Assembly (NCBI RefSeq): GCF_003234795.2
Contig: NZ_CP126268.1
Span: forward strand, 2,294,001 to 2,358,000
Reading direction: 5' to 3'
Length of the DNA: 64,000 bases
Source: Curtobacterium sp. MCLR17_032
Lineage (GTDB): Bacteria; Actinomycetota; Actinomycetes; Actinomycetales; Microbacteriaceae
In this document: in pieces, positions 27,728-37,213 of the stretch
How positions within the stretch are numbered: position 1 is the first letter of the stretch
How the letters are laid out: each line of letters opens with the position of its first letter
Made by a program: the position numbers and the translations under genes
Notes under the pieces: model-generated
Told to the model about the DNA's origin: nothing
The model's input: the letters and a program-made list of their open reading frames with translations, nothing else
The model's database searches: none

Positions 27728-29037
27728 GCGCCCCGACCGCACCCGCACCGGCACCGGCGCCGACCGGGGTTCCCGCTCCCGCCGCCGCCGGCGAGGACCG
27801 GAGGCCGCGCTCGGACCGCGTCCTCCGCATCGGCGGCTGGATCGCGGTCGTCGTCGTCGGGTTGCTGCTCGCCGCCCTGACCGCCGCGGTGGGCCAGGGT
27901 GACCCGCTGCGACCCGTCCCGCTCGACCCGACCTCGACGGCGACCAGCGGCTCCCGGGCCGTGGTCCGGGTCCTCGAACAGCAGGGCACCCGGGTCGACG
28001 TGGTGCACGACGCCGACGCGCTCGACGTCGGCACGGGCGACACGGTCCTGGTCGACGACTCCGCCGGGGTGCTCGACCGTGGCGTGGCCCGACGCATCGC
28101 CCGGACGGCTCCGGACGTGGTGCTCGTCACGAACGACCCGGGCGTCCTGGAGTCCTTCGACGTTGACGCCCGTCCGGCTGGCAGCACGTCGTCGACCCGC
28201 GTGGCCTCGACCGCGTCCTGCCCGATCCCGGCGGCGCGGACCGCGGGCTCCGTCACCGTCGTCGGTGCCACCTACGACACCGACGACCCGACGGTGGAAC
28301 GCTGTGCGCCGTCCGGCACGGGCGCGGACACCCGCTGGGGGTTGCTGCGGACCACCACGGTGGACGGTCGGGTCACCCTCCTCGGCACCACCGGTGTCCT
28401 CCGCAACGACACCGTCACCCGTGCGGGCAACGCGGCCCTCGCGCTCGGCCTGCTCGGCAGCGGCGACCGCCTGGTCTGGTACGTCCCCACCGCCGCAGGC
28501 AGCGACGCGGCCCCGTCCCTCGGTGACCTCGCCCCGCCGTGGGTGCCGAGCGCCATCGCCGTCCTCGGGCTCGTCGCGGTCGCCGCCGCACTCTGGCGCG
28601 GCCGCCGGCTCGGGCCCCTGGTCGTCGAACGCCTGCCCGTCGTCGTCCGCGCCGCCGAGACCACCGAGGGACGCGCCCGCCTCTACGCCCGGGTCCGCGA
28701 CCGCACCCACGCCCTCGACACCCTCCGGCTCGCGGCCGTCCGGCGGATCGGACGCAGCCTCGGGCTCCCCCGGTCGGCCCACGTCGACGAGGTCGTCCGA
28801 CGCACCGCCGCCGTGACCGGGCGGTCCGCCGACCGCGTCGGCGCCGTGCTCGTCGGCGGCAGCACCGACGACGACCGCGCGCTCGTCGACGGGGCAGCCG
28901 CCCTGGACGAACTCGAGCACGCGGTCCGCCGAGCCCGCTCCGGGGACGCTGGACGGGCCTCCCGGTCGGCGCCCACCGGGACACCCGCGGAACCGACACC
29001 ACCGACCACGCCCGAACGACCAGGAGGACGATCGTGA
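27724..29037 (+). CDS. DUF4350 domain membrane protein
   Basis: A 437-residue protein. A Pro/Ala-rich N-terminus and TM1 (about 40-60) are followed by an extracellular DUF4350 domain with a Rossmann-like core (GSRAVVRVLEQQGTRVDVV, GDTVLVDDSAGVLD), TM2 (about 275-295) and a cytoplasmic helical C-terminus. A GGACGGGCCTCCCG repeat half-site lies inside the coding sequence at 28951-28964 near the disordered C-terminus (RASRSAPTGTPAEPTPP), suggesting that the repeat inserted into and extended the gene. It has 4-bp overlaps at both ends. Function unknown. Confidence 0.8.
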   Translation: MSAPTAPAPAPAPTGVPAPAAAGEDRRPRSDRVLRIGGWIAVVVVGLLLAALTAAVGQGDPLRPVPLDPTSTATSGSRAVVRVLEQQGTRVDVVHDADALDVGTGDTVLVDDSAGVLDRGVARRIARTAPDVVLVTNDPGVLESFDVDARPAGSTSSTRVASTASCPIPAARTAGSVTVVGATYDTDDPTVERCAPSGTGADTRWGLLRTTTVDGRVTLLGTTGVLRNDTVTRAGNAALALGLLGSGDRLVWYVPTAAGSDAAPSLGDLAPPWVPSAIAVLGLVAVAAALWRGRRLGPLVVERLPVVVRAAETTEGRARLYARVRDRTHALDTLRLAAVRRIGRSLGLPRSAHVDEVVRRTAAVTGRSADRVGAVLVGGSTDDDRALVDGAAALDELEHAVRRARSGDAGRASRSAPTGTPAEPTPPTTPERPGGRS

Positions 29038-30089
29038 CCGACCTGCCCACCACCCCGCCCTCCGGCAAGGCCTCCTGGCCTGACGCCGTGCCTGCCGCCG
29101 CGACTGCCTCCGGGCCCACCTCCGGGCCGACCCCGGGCGGCGATGCGCTCCGCGAGGTGCTCGGCCGTGTCCGCACCGAGGTCGGAAAGGCCGTCGTCGG
29201 ACAGGAGGGCGCCGTCTCCGGCATGATCGTCGGGCTGCTCGCCCAGGGCCACGTGCTGCTCGAGGGCGTCCCCGGTGTCGCGAAGACCCTGCTGGTCCGC
29301 AGCCTGGCCGCGGCGATGTCGCTCGACACCAAGCGGATCCAGTTCACGCCCGACCTGATGCCCGGCGACGTCACCGGCTCGCTGGTGTACGACGCGTCGA
29401 CCGGTACCTTCCCGTTCCGCGAGGGACCGGTGTTCACGAACGTCCTGCTGGCCGACGAGGTGAACCGGACCCCGCCGAAGACACAGTCCGCCCTGCTCGA
29501 GGCGATGGAGGAACGGCAGGTCAGTGTCGACGGCGCAGCACGGATGCTGCCCGACCCGTTCTTCGTCGCCGCCACGATGAACCCGATCGAGTTCGAGGGC
29601 ACCTACACGCTCCCCGAGGCACAACTCGACCGGTTCCTCATGAAGCTGACGCTCGACCTGCCGCCGCGCGAGGTCGAGTGGCAGGTCCTCCGCCGCCACG
29701 CCGACGGGTTCGTGCCGCGCGACGTCCGCTCGGCGGGGATCGTCCCCGTGGTCGGCGTCGACGAGGTCCGGGCCGCGCAGCGCGCGGTGCGTGCCGTCGG
29801 TGCCCGGGACGACGTGCTCGCCTACGTCGTGGACCTGGCCCGCGCCACCCGCCAGGCCCCGTCCGTCCGGATCGGCGTGAGCCCGCGCGGGTCCACCGCG
29901 CTGCTGGCCGCCGCGAAGGCGTGGGCGTGGCTGACCGGCTACGACGCGATCACCCCCGACCACGTCCAGGCGATGCTGCTGCCCGTGTGGCGGCACCGAC
30001 TGCGGATCGCCGCCGACGCCGAGCTCGAGGGCGTCGACGCGGACGGTGTGCTGCAGCAGGTCCTCGAACAGGTCCGGGTGCCGATCTAG
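29034..30089 (+). CDS. MoxR-family AAA+ ATPase
   Basis: A 351-residue AAA+ protein. Walker A is GVPGVAKT (about residues 80-87), the Walker B region is LLADEVNRTPPKTQSALLEAMEE, sensor 1 is ATMNPIEFEGTYTLPEAQLDRF, and an arginine finger/lid follows. MoxR ATPases act as chaperones that help mature or insert VWA-domain partners; the partner here is the adjacent DUF58 protein. The GTG at 29034 overlaps the previous stop and has AGGAGG upstream. It corresponds to M. tuberculosis MoxR2 by synteny. Confidence 0.92.
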   Translation: MTDLPTTPPSGKASWPDAVPAAATASGPTSGPTPGGDALREVLGRVRTEVGKAVVGQEGAVSGMIVGLLAQGHVLLEGVPGVAKTLLVRSLAAAMSLDTKRIQFTPDLMPGDVTGSLVYDASTGTFPFREGPVFTNVLLADEVNRTPPKTQSALLEAMEERQVSVDGAARMLPDPFFVAATMNPIEFEGTYTLPEAQLDRFLMKLTLDLPPREVEWQVLRRHADGFVPRDVRSAGIVPVVGVDEVRAAQRAVRAVGARDDVLAYVVDLARATRQAPSVRIGVSPRGSTALLAAAKAWAWLTGYDAITPDHVQAMLLPVWRHRLRIAADAELEGVDADGVLQQVLEQVRVPI

Positions 30090-31438
30090 TGGCGGTCTCG
30101 GGTCGGTTCGTCGCGCTGCTGGTGGTCGCCGTCGTCCCCACCGTGCTGCTCGGCAGCGGGTGGGGCGCGCTGGCGTGGATCGGCCTGCTGCTCCTGGCGA
30201 GCGCCGTCGACCTGCTGCTCGCCGCGGACCTCACCCGCGTCCGGGTCGACCGCCGGATGCCGCGACTCGCGCGTCGGGACACCGCGGCGGAGGGCACGCT
30301 CGTCCTGACCAACGACGGCAGCCGCGTCCTCCGCGCCCTCGTCCGGGACATGTGGGAGCCGTCGGCCGGCCAGGAACCGCGTCGCGTCCGTCTGACGGTG
30401 CCGTCCGGCGAACGCCGCACCGCCCGGATGCGCTTCACCCCGTTCCGGCGCGGACGACGGACCACCACCGGGATCGCGGTCCGGGCCTCGGGTCCACTCG
30501 GCCTCGTCGCCCGCCAGCGGGTCGTCCCAGCCCCCGGCGAACTCGTCGTCACGCCGCCGTTCCGGTCCCGGCGCCACCTGCCGTCGCGACTTGCCCGGCT
30601 CCGCGAACTCGACGGCGAGACCACGCTACAGCTGCGTGGGCACGGCACCGAGTTCGACTCCCTCCGCGACTACGTCCGCGGTGACGACGTCCGGTCCATC
30701 GACTGGCGGGCCACGGCGCGCCGTCAGGACCTGGTCGTCCGCACCTGGCGCCCCGAGCGCGACCGCCGCGTCGTCGTCATCGTCGACGCCGGACGCGCGG
30801 GCGCCGGCCGGGTCGACGACGAACCCCGCCTGGACACCGCCATCGAGACGGCGCTCCTCGTCGGTGCCCTCGCGGCGGCCGCCGGTGACCGGGTCGACCT
30901 CGTGGTGCTCGACGACGCCGTGCGCGGCCGGGTGCACAGCGCGACCCGCTCGGACGTGGTCCAGCGGTTCGGCGAGGCCCTCGCGCTGGCCGAGCCGGAA
31001 CTCCGGCCGACCGACTGGGCCGCGGTCCCCGGGATCGTCGACGCCGTGACCACGCAGCGCGCCCTCGTGGTGCTCGCGACCAGCCTGGACTCGGTCGGCG
31101 CCTCCGGCGACCTGCTGACGGTCCTTCCCCTGCTCGCTCGGCGGCACGCCGTCGTCGTGACGTCCGTCGAGGACCCGGCCGTGGCGCGGATGGCGGCGAC
31201 CGGCGAGGGTGACCGGCGGGGCGGGAGCGAGGCGGGCCTCCCGACCGGGACCGCTGCGACCCACGGGTCGGTCGACGTGTACCGGCGGGCGGCCGCGGAA
31301 CGGTCGCTGCTCGATGCCGACGGCGTCGCGGACGTCGCCCGTCGCGCCGGCGCGGAGGTCATCCGTGGTCTGCCCGAGGAGGTCCCGCCGCGGACCGCCG
31401 ACGCGTACCTGCGGGCGAAGGCGGCCGGGCGGCTCTGA
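30089..31438 (+). CDS. DUF58 (VWA-like) membrane protein
   Basis: A 449-residue protein. Two N-terminal helices (about 5-45) are followed by a beta domain and the DUF58 core (LRDYVRGDDVRSIDWRATAR, about 190-209), then a VWA-like domain with VVVIVDAGRAGAG as a partial MIDAS strand. DUF58 proteins are typical MoxR partners. The GTG start shares its G with the TAG stop of moxR. A GCGGGCCTCCCG repeat half-site lies in frame at about 31232-31243 (EAGLPTGTA). It ends the operon and converges on the SpoIIM-like gene. Confidence 0.88.
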   Translation: MAVSGRFVALLVVAVVPTVLLGSGWGALAWIGLLLLASAVDLLLAADLTRVRVDRRMPRLARRDTAAEGTLVLTNDGSRVLRALVRDMWEPSAGQEPRRVRLTVPSGERRTARMRFTPFRRGRRTTTGIAVRASGPLGLVARQRVVPAPGELVVTPPFRSRRHLPSRLARLRELDGETTLQLRGHGTEFDSLRDYVRGDDVRSIDWRATARRQDLVVRTWRPERDRRVVVIVDAGRAGAGRVDDEPRLDTAIETALLVGALAAAAGDRVDLVVLDDAVRGRVHSATRSDVVQRFGEALALAEPELRPTDWAAVPGIVDAVTTQRALVVLATSLDSVGASGDLLTVLPLLARRHAVVVTSVEDPAVARMAATGEGDRRGGSEAGLPTGTAATHGSVDVYRRAAAERSLLDADGVADVARRAGAEVIRGLPEEVPPRTADAYLRAKAAGRL

Positions 31439-31480
31439 TCTGATCGGGAGGCGCCGGCCGGGAGGCGCTGGTCGGCACTG

Positions 31481-32476
31481 TCAGCCGGCGACGATCTCGG
31501 TGGCTCCCCGGTCGAACTCGTCGACGTCGCCGCGCTCCCCGGCACGGTGCGCGCGCCCGCCGACCACCCACTGGTAGGTCAGGACCAGCGCGAGCGCCAC
31601 CGTGCCGATGCCGATCTTGACCGGCCACGGCCAGTCCTGCCGGGTCACCGTCCCCTCGACGATCCCGGAGAGCAGCAGGGTGAGCACGAGGCCGATCGCG
31701 ACCGTGATGAGCGCGCGGCCGTCCTCGGCGAGGGCCTGCGCGCGGGTCCGGTGTCCCGGGGCGATCCACGACCACGCGATCATCAGGCCGGCCCCACCCG
31801 CCAGGAAGATCGAGTACAGCTCGAGCTGTCCGTGCGGAGCGATGTAGAGGAAGAAGTCCCCGAGCCGCCCCTGCGAGTGCATGATCGACGCCGACACGCC
31901 GAGGCTCACCGCGTTCTGCACGATCGAGTACGGCACGAAGAGCCCGGTGATGCCGAACGCCACCATGCTCGCGGCGATGTACGCGTTGTTCGTCCACACC
32001 TGCGCGGTGAAGGCGCCGAGCCCGTGGTCGGAGTAGTAGTCCACGAAGTCCTGCGTGGCGTACCGGCGGAGCGCCGAGTCCGAGCCGAACGTCGCGACGG
32101 CACCGGGCGTCGAGCTGATCCAGACGGCCGTCACGGCGGCGATCAGGGCGGTCGCGACGGCGACCCAGATCGTCACCCAGCGGATCCGGTACAGCGCAGC
32201 CGGCAGCTGCAGGGCGAAGAAGCCGACGACGGCGGTCACCGGGTCGACCGGCGTGCCCGTGAAGCGGAGCCGCGCACGGTGCAGGGTCAGCGACAGCCGG
32301 TCCCCGGTCGCCGAGCGTGGGGACACCTGCCGGATGCGGGCGAGGTCCGTCGCGGCCGACTGGTAGTCCGCGAGCATCCGGTCGACGTCGTCACCGGAGG
32401 TCGGACGACGCCGTGCCAGCCGGTCGAGTTCGTCCCACCGCGCACGATGTGTCTCCGCGTAGGCGTCCAGGTCCAT
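31481..32476 (-). CDS. SpoIIM-like (DUF95) integral membrane protein
   Basis: A 331-residue protein. A cytoplasmic helical N-terminus (MDLDAYAETHRARWDELDRLA) is followed by about five to six membrane helices with the SpoIIM-family motifs NNAYIAASMVAFGITGLFVP and the PHGQLELYSIFLAGGAGLMIA core. Non-sporulating actinobacteria keep this protein divergent from an RDD gene and next to MoxR-DUF58; its role is unknown. ATG 32476 has GAGGGGGAG upstream. Synteny equals Rv3694c. Confidence 0.85.
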   Translation of the reverse strand: MDLDAYAETHRARWDELDRLARRRPTSGDDVDRMLADYQSAATDLARIRQVSPRSATGDRLSLTLHRARLRFTGTPVDPVTAVVGFFALQLPAALYRIRWVTIWVAVATALIAAVTAVWISSTPGAVATFGSDSALRRYATQDFVDYYSDHGLGAFTAQVWTNNAYIAASMVAFGITGLFVPYSIVQNAVSLGVSASIMHSQGRLGDFFLYIAPHGQLELYSIFLAGGAGLMIAWSWIAPGHRTRAQALAEDGRALITVAIGLVLTLLLSGIVEGTVTRQDWPWPVKIGIGTVALALVLTYQWVVGGRAHRAGERGDVDEFDRGATEIVAG

Positions 32477-32541
32477 GCGCTCCCCCTCGTGCTGGTCGGA
32501 GCCGCGCTCCGGGTCCCCGACCGCTCGTGGTCGTCTTCCGA

Positions 32542-32547
32542 CAGAAT
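32542..32547 (+). promoter_or_regulatory. -10 element of a leaderless transcript
   Basis: CAGAAT ends 6 nt before ATG 32554 and no RBS is present. Confidence 0.5.
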
Positions 32548-32553
32548 GATCCC

Positions 32554-33423
32554 ATGCCGAAGCGCGCCACGCCCCGGGACCTCGCGGACCGCCGCTTCGT
32601 CCGCGCCCTCGACGACACCGACGACGCACTCGTCGTCGGTGAGGCGGTCGCGCTCGACGTCGTCCCCGCGAGCATCGTGTTGCGGGGCGCGGCGGCCCTG
32701 CTCGACGCGCTGTGCCTCGTCGCGCTCCTCGTGATGCTGCTGCTCGGGCTGTCGCGCGTCATGCCGGCCGACATCGACTCCGGCTGGGCCGCCGCGACCC
32801 AGATCGTCGTGATGGTCGTCGTCTTCGTGCTCGTACCGGCGGCCGTCGAGACCGTGACGCGTGGCCGGAGCGTCGGCCGGTACGCCCTCGGCACCCGGGT
32901 GGTGCGGGTCGACGGCGGCGCGGTGTCGTTCCGGCACGCGTTCACCCGGGCGCTCGTCGGGCTCCTCGAACTCTGGCTCACCGTGGGGTCGCTGGCGCTG
33001 CTCGTCGCCCTGTTCGGGTCCCGCCCTCGGCGTCTCGGCGACCTGCTGGCCGGCACCGTCGTGCAGCACGAGCGCCTGCGTCGGTCGGTCGACCCGGTCG
33101 TGACGCTGCCGCCGTCGCTCGTCGGGTGGGCCGGCGTCGCGGACGTCCGCCGGCTGCCGCAGCGGCTGGAGAACCGGATCGCCGCGTTCTTCCGGGGTGC
33201 GGGGTCGGTTCAGCCCGGCCTGCGCGCCGAGGTGGCCCGGGCCCTGGCGGCGGAGGTCGCCGACTACGCCCAGCCGGTGCCGACGGTGCCGGCCGAGGAG
33301 TTCCTCGCCGGGGTGGTCGCCCTGCGCCGTGCCCGTGACCTGCGGGCGTTCACCGGGCGGGCGCGCACCCTCGAGCGGGCGAGCGTCGCGGCGAGCGCGC
33401 GTCCGCCGGGCTTCCCGCGCTGA
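32554..33423 (+). CDS. RDD-family membrane protein
   Basis: A 289-residue protein. An RDD domain (about 35-165) has the family's Arg and Asp positions in RGAAALLDALCL, GRSVGRYALGTRVVRVDG and RPRRLGDLLAGTVVQHE, with about three membrane helices. A long cytoplasmic C-terminal extension (about 170-289) is rich in Arg/Ala/Glu. RDD proteins are associated with transport or membrane modification but are poorly defined. It is divergent from the SpoIIM-like gene and matches Rv3695 by position. Confidence 0.85.
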   Translation: MPKRATPRDLADRRFVRALDDTDDALVVGEAVALDVVPASIVLRGAAALLDALCLVALLVMLLLGLSRVMPADIDSGWAAATQIVVMVVVFVLVPAAVETVTRGRSVGRYALGTRVVRVDGGAVSFRHAFTRALVGLLELWLTVGSLALLVALFGSRPRRLGDLLAGTVVQHERLRRSVDPVVTLPPSLVGWAGVADVRRLPQRLENRIAAFFRGAGSVQPGLRAEVARALAAEVADYAQPVPTVPAEEFLAGVVALRRARDLRAFTGRARTLERASVAASARPPGFPR

Positions 33424-33470
33424 CGCCCGGACGCCCGGACGCTCGAACGACGCTGCGCACCGGTCCGGGT

Positions 33471-34949
<1,479 letters not shown>

Positions 34950-35042
34950 GATCGTCAGTCTTCCACGCGCTGCCGACGACGGTGGGGTCTCGTGACGTCC
35001 GTGGACAGCACCACGGGAACGGCCGCGGGTGCAGGAGAGCGC

Positions 35043-35060
35043 TGGACGGGCCTCCCGTCA
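35043..35060. repeat. GGACGGGCCTCCCG half-site overlapping a stop codon
   Basis: GGACGGGCCTCCCGTC overlaps the stop codon of the DUF3499 gene. It is the outer arm of the palindromic repeat family without the inner arm. Confidence 0.55.
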
Positions 35061-35285
35061 GGAGGGGTGACGCTCCGGCGTCCGCGGCGGCGGGTCGCGG
35101 CGGATCACCCGCCAGCCCTGCGGGACCCGCAGCGTCGCGGCGTGCCGGGCACAGAGGTCGTACCCGTGCGGTTCGACGCGACCGGAGAGCGGCCCGACGA
35201 CGACCATCGAGTCGGCGTAGTCGTACGTCAGGGTCGCCGAGGCGCCCGCGCCACAGGCGACCTTGCTGCAGATCCGTACGTCCAT
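35058..35285 (-). CDS. DUF3499 family protein
   Basis: A 75-residue soluble protein with the family pattern: N-terminal RxCSKVACG (two Cys), ATLTYDYADSMVVVGPLS, and PHGYDLCARHAATL supplying another Cys and His residues, which together look like a small zinc-binding site (C6, C11, C45, H48). The function is unknown. In actinobacteria it sits beside the metallopeptidase-fold gene and whiB2, as here. It starts at ATG 35285, with a TAGGGT -10-like hexamer 10 nt before it, so the leader is at most a few nt. Confidence 0.85.
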   Translation of the reverse strand: MDVRICSKVACGAGASATLTYDYADSMVVVGPLSGRVEPHGYDLCARHAATLRVPQGWRVIRRDPPPRTPERHPS

Positions 35286-35341
35286 ACCGGAGACGACCCT
35301 ACCGGCCGTGTCCCGGGGACCCTGCCCGGGGTGCGGCCGCG

Positions 35342-35347
35342 TACGAT
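35342..35347 (+). promoter_or_regulatory. -10 element of a leaderless transcript
   Basis: TACGAT ends 6 nt before ATG 35354, the same hexamer and spacing as at 5407. Confidence 0.6.
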
Positions 35348-35353
35348 GGCCGG

Positions 35354-35794
35354 ATGCGCCGCAAGCCCAGGATCGTCACCCCGGTCGACCGTGCACGCGG
35401 ACGCTCCCGCCACGGCCGCGGCCACCGGTCGAGCGTGACCGGACCCGAGCTCGCGCCGGTGATCACCCGTGCCGAGACCTTCGACCGCATCGTCGGCGAC
35501 ACCGCCCACTACCTGGTCGGACTCTGGCCGGGAGAACTGGCGGGCGTGGTGTTCCAGGTCGCGGACATGCCGACGGACACCGGCCTGCCGGACGAACTGC
35601 CCCGGTGGCGCATCGAGCGCGACGACCGTCGGGTGACCGTCTTCCGGATCCCGGTCGAGCGGGTCACCCACAGCCCCGAGAAGGACGACGTGGACCGGCG
35701 GATCGTCGTCGAGACCGCGGTGTTCCGCGCCGTGGCGGAGCTGCTCGACAAGGACCCGTGGGACCTGGCACCGGACCGCTACCGCCACTGGTGA
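35354..35794 (+). CDS. metallopeptidase-family (zincin_1) protein lacking HExxH
   Basis: A 146-residue protein. A basic N-terminus (1-30) precedes a fold matching the Rv3259-type small zincin family: FDRIVGDTAHYLVGLWPGELAGVVFQV, then strand RRVTVFRIPVER. Where canonical members carry an HExxH helix, this protein reads VETAVFRAVAELLDKDPWDL (119-138), so the zinc ligands are absent and it is probably not a protease. It is divergent from DUF3499 in the conserved whiB2 neighbourhood. Start set by the leaderless -10. Confidence 0.8.
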   Translation: MRRKPRIVTPVDRARGRSRHGRGHRSSVTGPELAPVITRAETFDRIVGDTAHYLVGLWPGELAGVVFQVADMPTDTGLPDELPRWRIERDDRRVTVFRIPVERVTHSPEKDDVDRRIVVETAVFRAVAELLDKDPWDLAPDRYRHW

Positions 35795-35815
35795 CGGACC
35801 GGACCGGGCCGAGCC

Positions 35816-37213
35816 CTAGGGGTAGATGCGCACCGGACTCGAGACCTCGGTCTCCGGCCGCACCGGGAACCCGGCGATGCCGTCGTCCCCCTGGTACGTG
35901 ACCCCGGCGACCAGCCCGTCCGCGCCGCTGATCGTGACCTGCTGTGCGGTCGGCACCTTCACCGTGGCGGTCGAACCGGAGGTGACCTGCACCTCCTGCG
36001 AGTCGTCGCCCGAGCGCACGGTGACGGTCGCGTCCTGCCGGGTCGGGTTGACGAGGTTCAGCCGCGCCCCGGAGCCGGCGGCGACCGCGGTGACCGTGGT
36101 GCCCGAGAGCGGCTCGGCCGAGGCGAACCAGCCCAGGTCGGTCCGGTCGTCGTCGGTGGGGGTCGTGGTGCGGGCGCCCGCGACGATCGGCACCGACGAG
36201 TCGATCGTGAACGAGTAGCGCCCGTCCGGGAAGTCGTCGAGCGGCACGTCGGTGACGACGCCCGGCTCGGCGGTGGCGTCGACCGTGGTGCCGCCGCCGT
36301 CCGCCGTCGTGATGCCGAGGGTGACGCGTGCGACCTCGGTGCCCGGCACGTAGAGGCGGAGGACCGGGCCCGCGTCGGCGGTGTCCTCACCGCGCTGCGC
36401 CCCCTCGGCGTCGTCGAGGACGACCGCGGGGATGACCTGGCTGCGCGACGGCGCCGCCCCGCCGGAGACGATGTCGAACCCGCCGGGGGTGAGCGTCCGG
36501 ACGACGGTCTCCTGCATGTGGGCGACGATCTGGCCACCGGACGAGGTGACGTGCACGACGGTCGAGCCCTGGTCGGTGACGAAACCGGAGAGCGGCACGA
36601 CCTTCTGCGAGTTCGGGGCGACCACGATGCCGGTGGTGCCCGGGGCGCTGACGGTGCCGGTGGCGTCCGCGATGGTCAGGTCGACGGTCGCGTTGACGTC
36701 GGTCGGGTTGCTGAGCGTGACGAGGCTGGTGCGGCCGGTCTCGGTCGAGCCGCCGACCAACCAGGTCGACTGCGACGGGTCGTCACAGGAGGCTGCGCCC
36801 ACGCCGACGACGTCGCCGTCGGACACGCTCTGGTAGCTGCTGCCCGCCACCTGCGGCGCGGTCTTCCCCGCCGGTGCGGTGAGGAGGGTCGGTGCGCTGC
36901 TGCCGGTGCTCGCGCTGCCGAGCTCACTGCGGTCGACCCGGTCGCCGGTGGTGGCGGTGGCGATCTGGGGCGACCCGATGGTGCTCGCGCGGGTGGCGTC
37001 GTTTCCGGCGTCGTCGGACAGACGCAGGGCGCTGCCGGCGCAGACGCGCTCCGCGGCGGCCGGCACCGGGATGACGGTCCGACCGGCGGGGTGTCCCGGG
37101 TCCTCGGTGGTGCCGATCGTGTGTGCGGCGGCGATCGTGCCGGCCGCGACGATCACGGCGACGGCGGTGGCGGTGCCGCGGAGGGCCCAGCGGCGCGCGG
37201 TGCTCGTGCTCAT
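35816..37213 (-). CDS. DUF5719 family exported/membrane-anchored protein
   Basis: A 465-residue protein with a single N-terminal signal anchor (about 9-31) and a long extracytoplasmic beta-rich ectodomain, Thr/Val/Ser-rich throughout (e.g. GRTSLVTLSNPTDVNATVDL). This is the DUF5719 pattern seen after a GT2 membrane protein in many actinobacteria. Its ATG overlaps the stop of the giant GT2 gene by 4 bp, implying coupled synthesis and probably a joint envelope role. Function unknown; a chaperone, adaptor or cell-surface partner of the glycosyltransferase is an inference. Confidence 0.8.
   Translation of the reverse strand: MSTSTARRWALRGTATAVAVIVAAGTIAAAHTIGTTEDPGHPAGRTVIPVPAAAERVCAGSALRLSDDAGNDATRASTIGSPQIATATTGDRVDRSELGSASTGSSAPTLLTAPAGKTAPQVAGSSYQSVSDGDVVGVGAASCDDPSQSTWLVGGSTETGRTSLVTLSNPTDVNATVDLTIADATGTVSAPGTTGIVVAPNSQKVVPLSGFVTDQGSTVVHVTSSGGQIVAHMQETVVRTLTPGGFDIVSGGAAPSRSQVIPAVVLDDAEGAQRGEDTADAGPVLRLYVPGTEVARVTLGITTADGGGTTVDATAEPGVVTDVPLDDFPDGRYSFTIDSSVPIVAGARTTTPTDDDRTDLGWFASAEPLSGTTVTAVAAGSGARLNLVNPTRQDATVTVRSGDDSQEVQVTSGSTATVKVPTAQQVTISGADGLVAGVTYQGDDGIAGFPVRPETEVSSPVRIYP

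Noticed and set aside
34950..35040. SAH or SAM riboswitch upstream of ahcY
   Set aside because: Little space is available before the DUF3499 gene region and no matching pseudoknot or conserved loop is seen.
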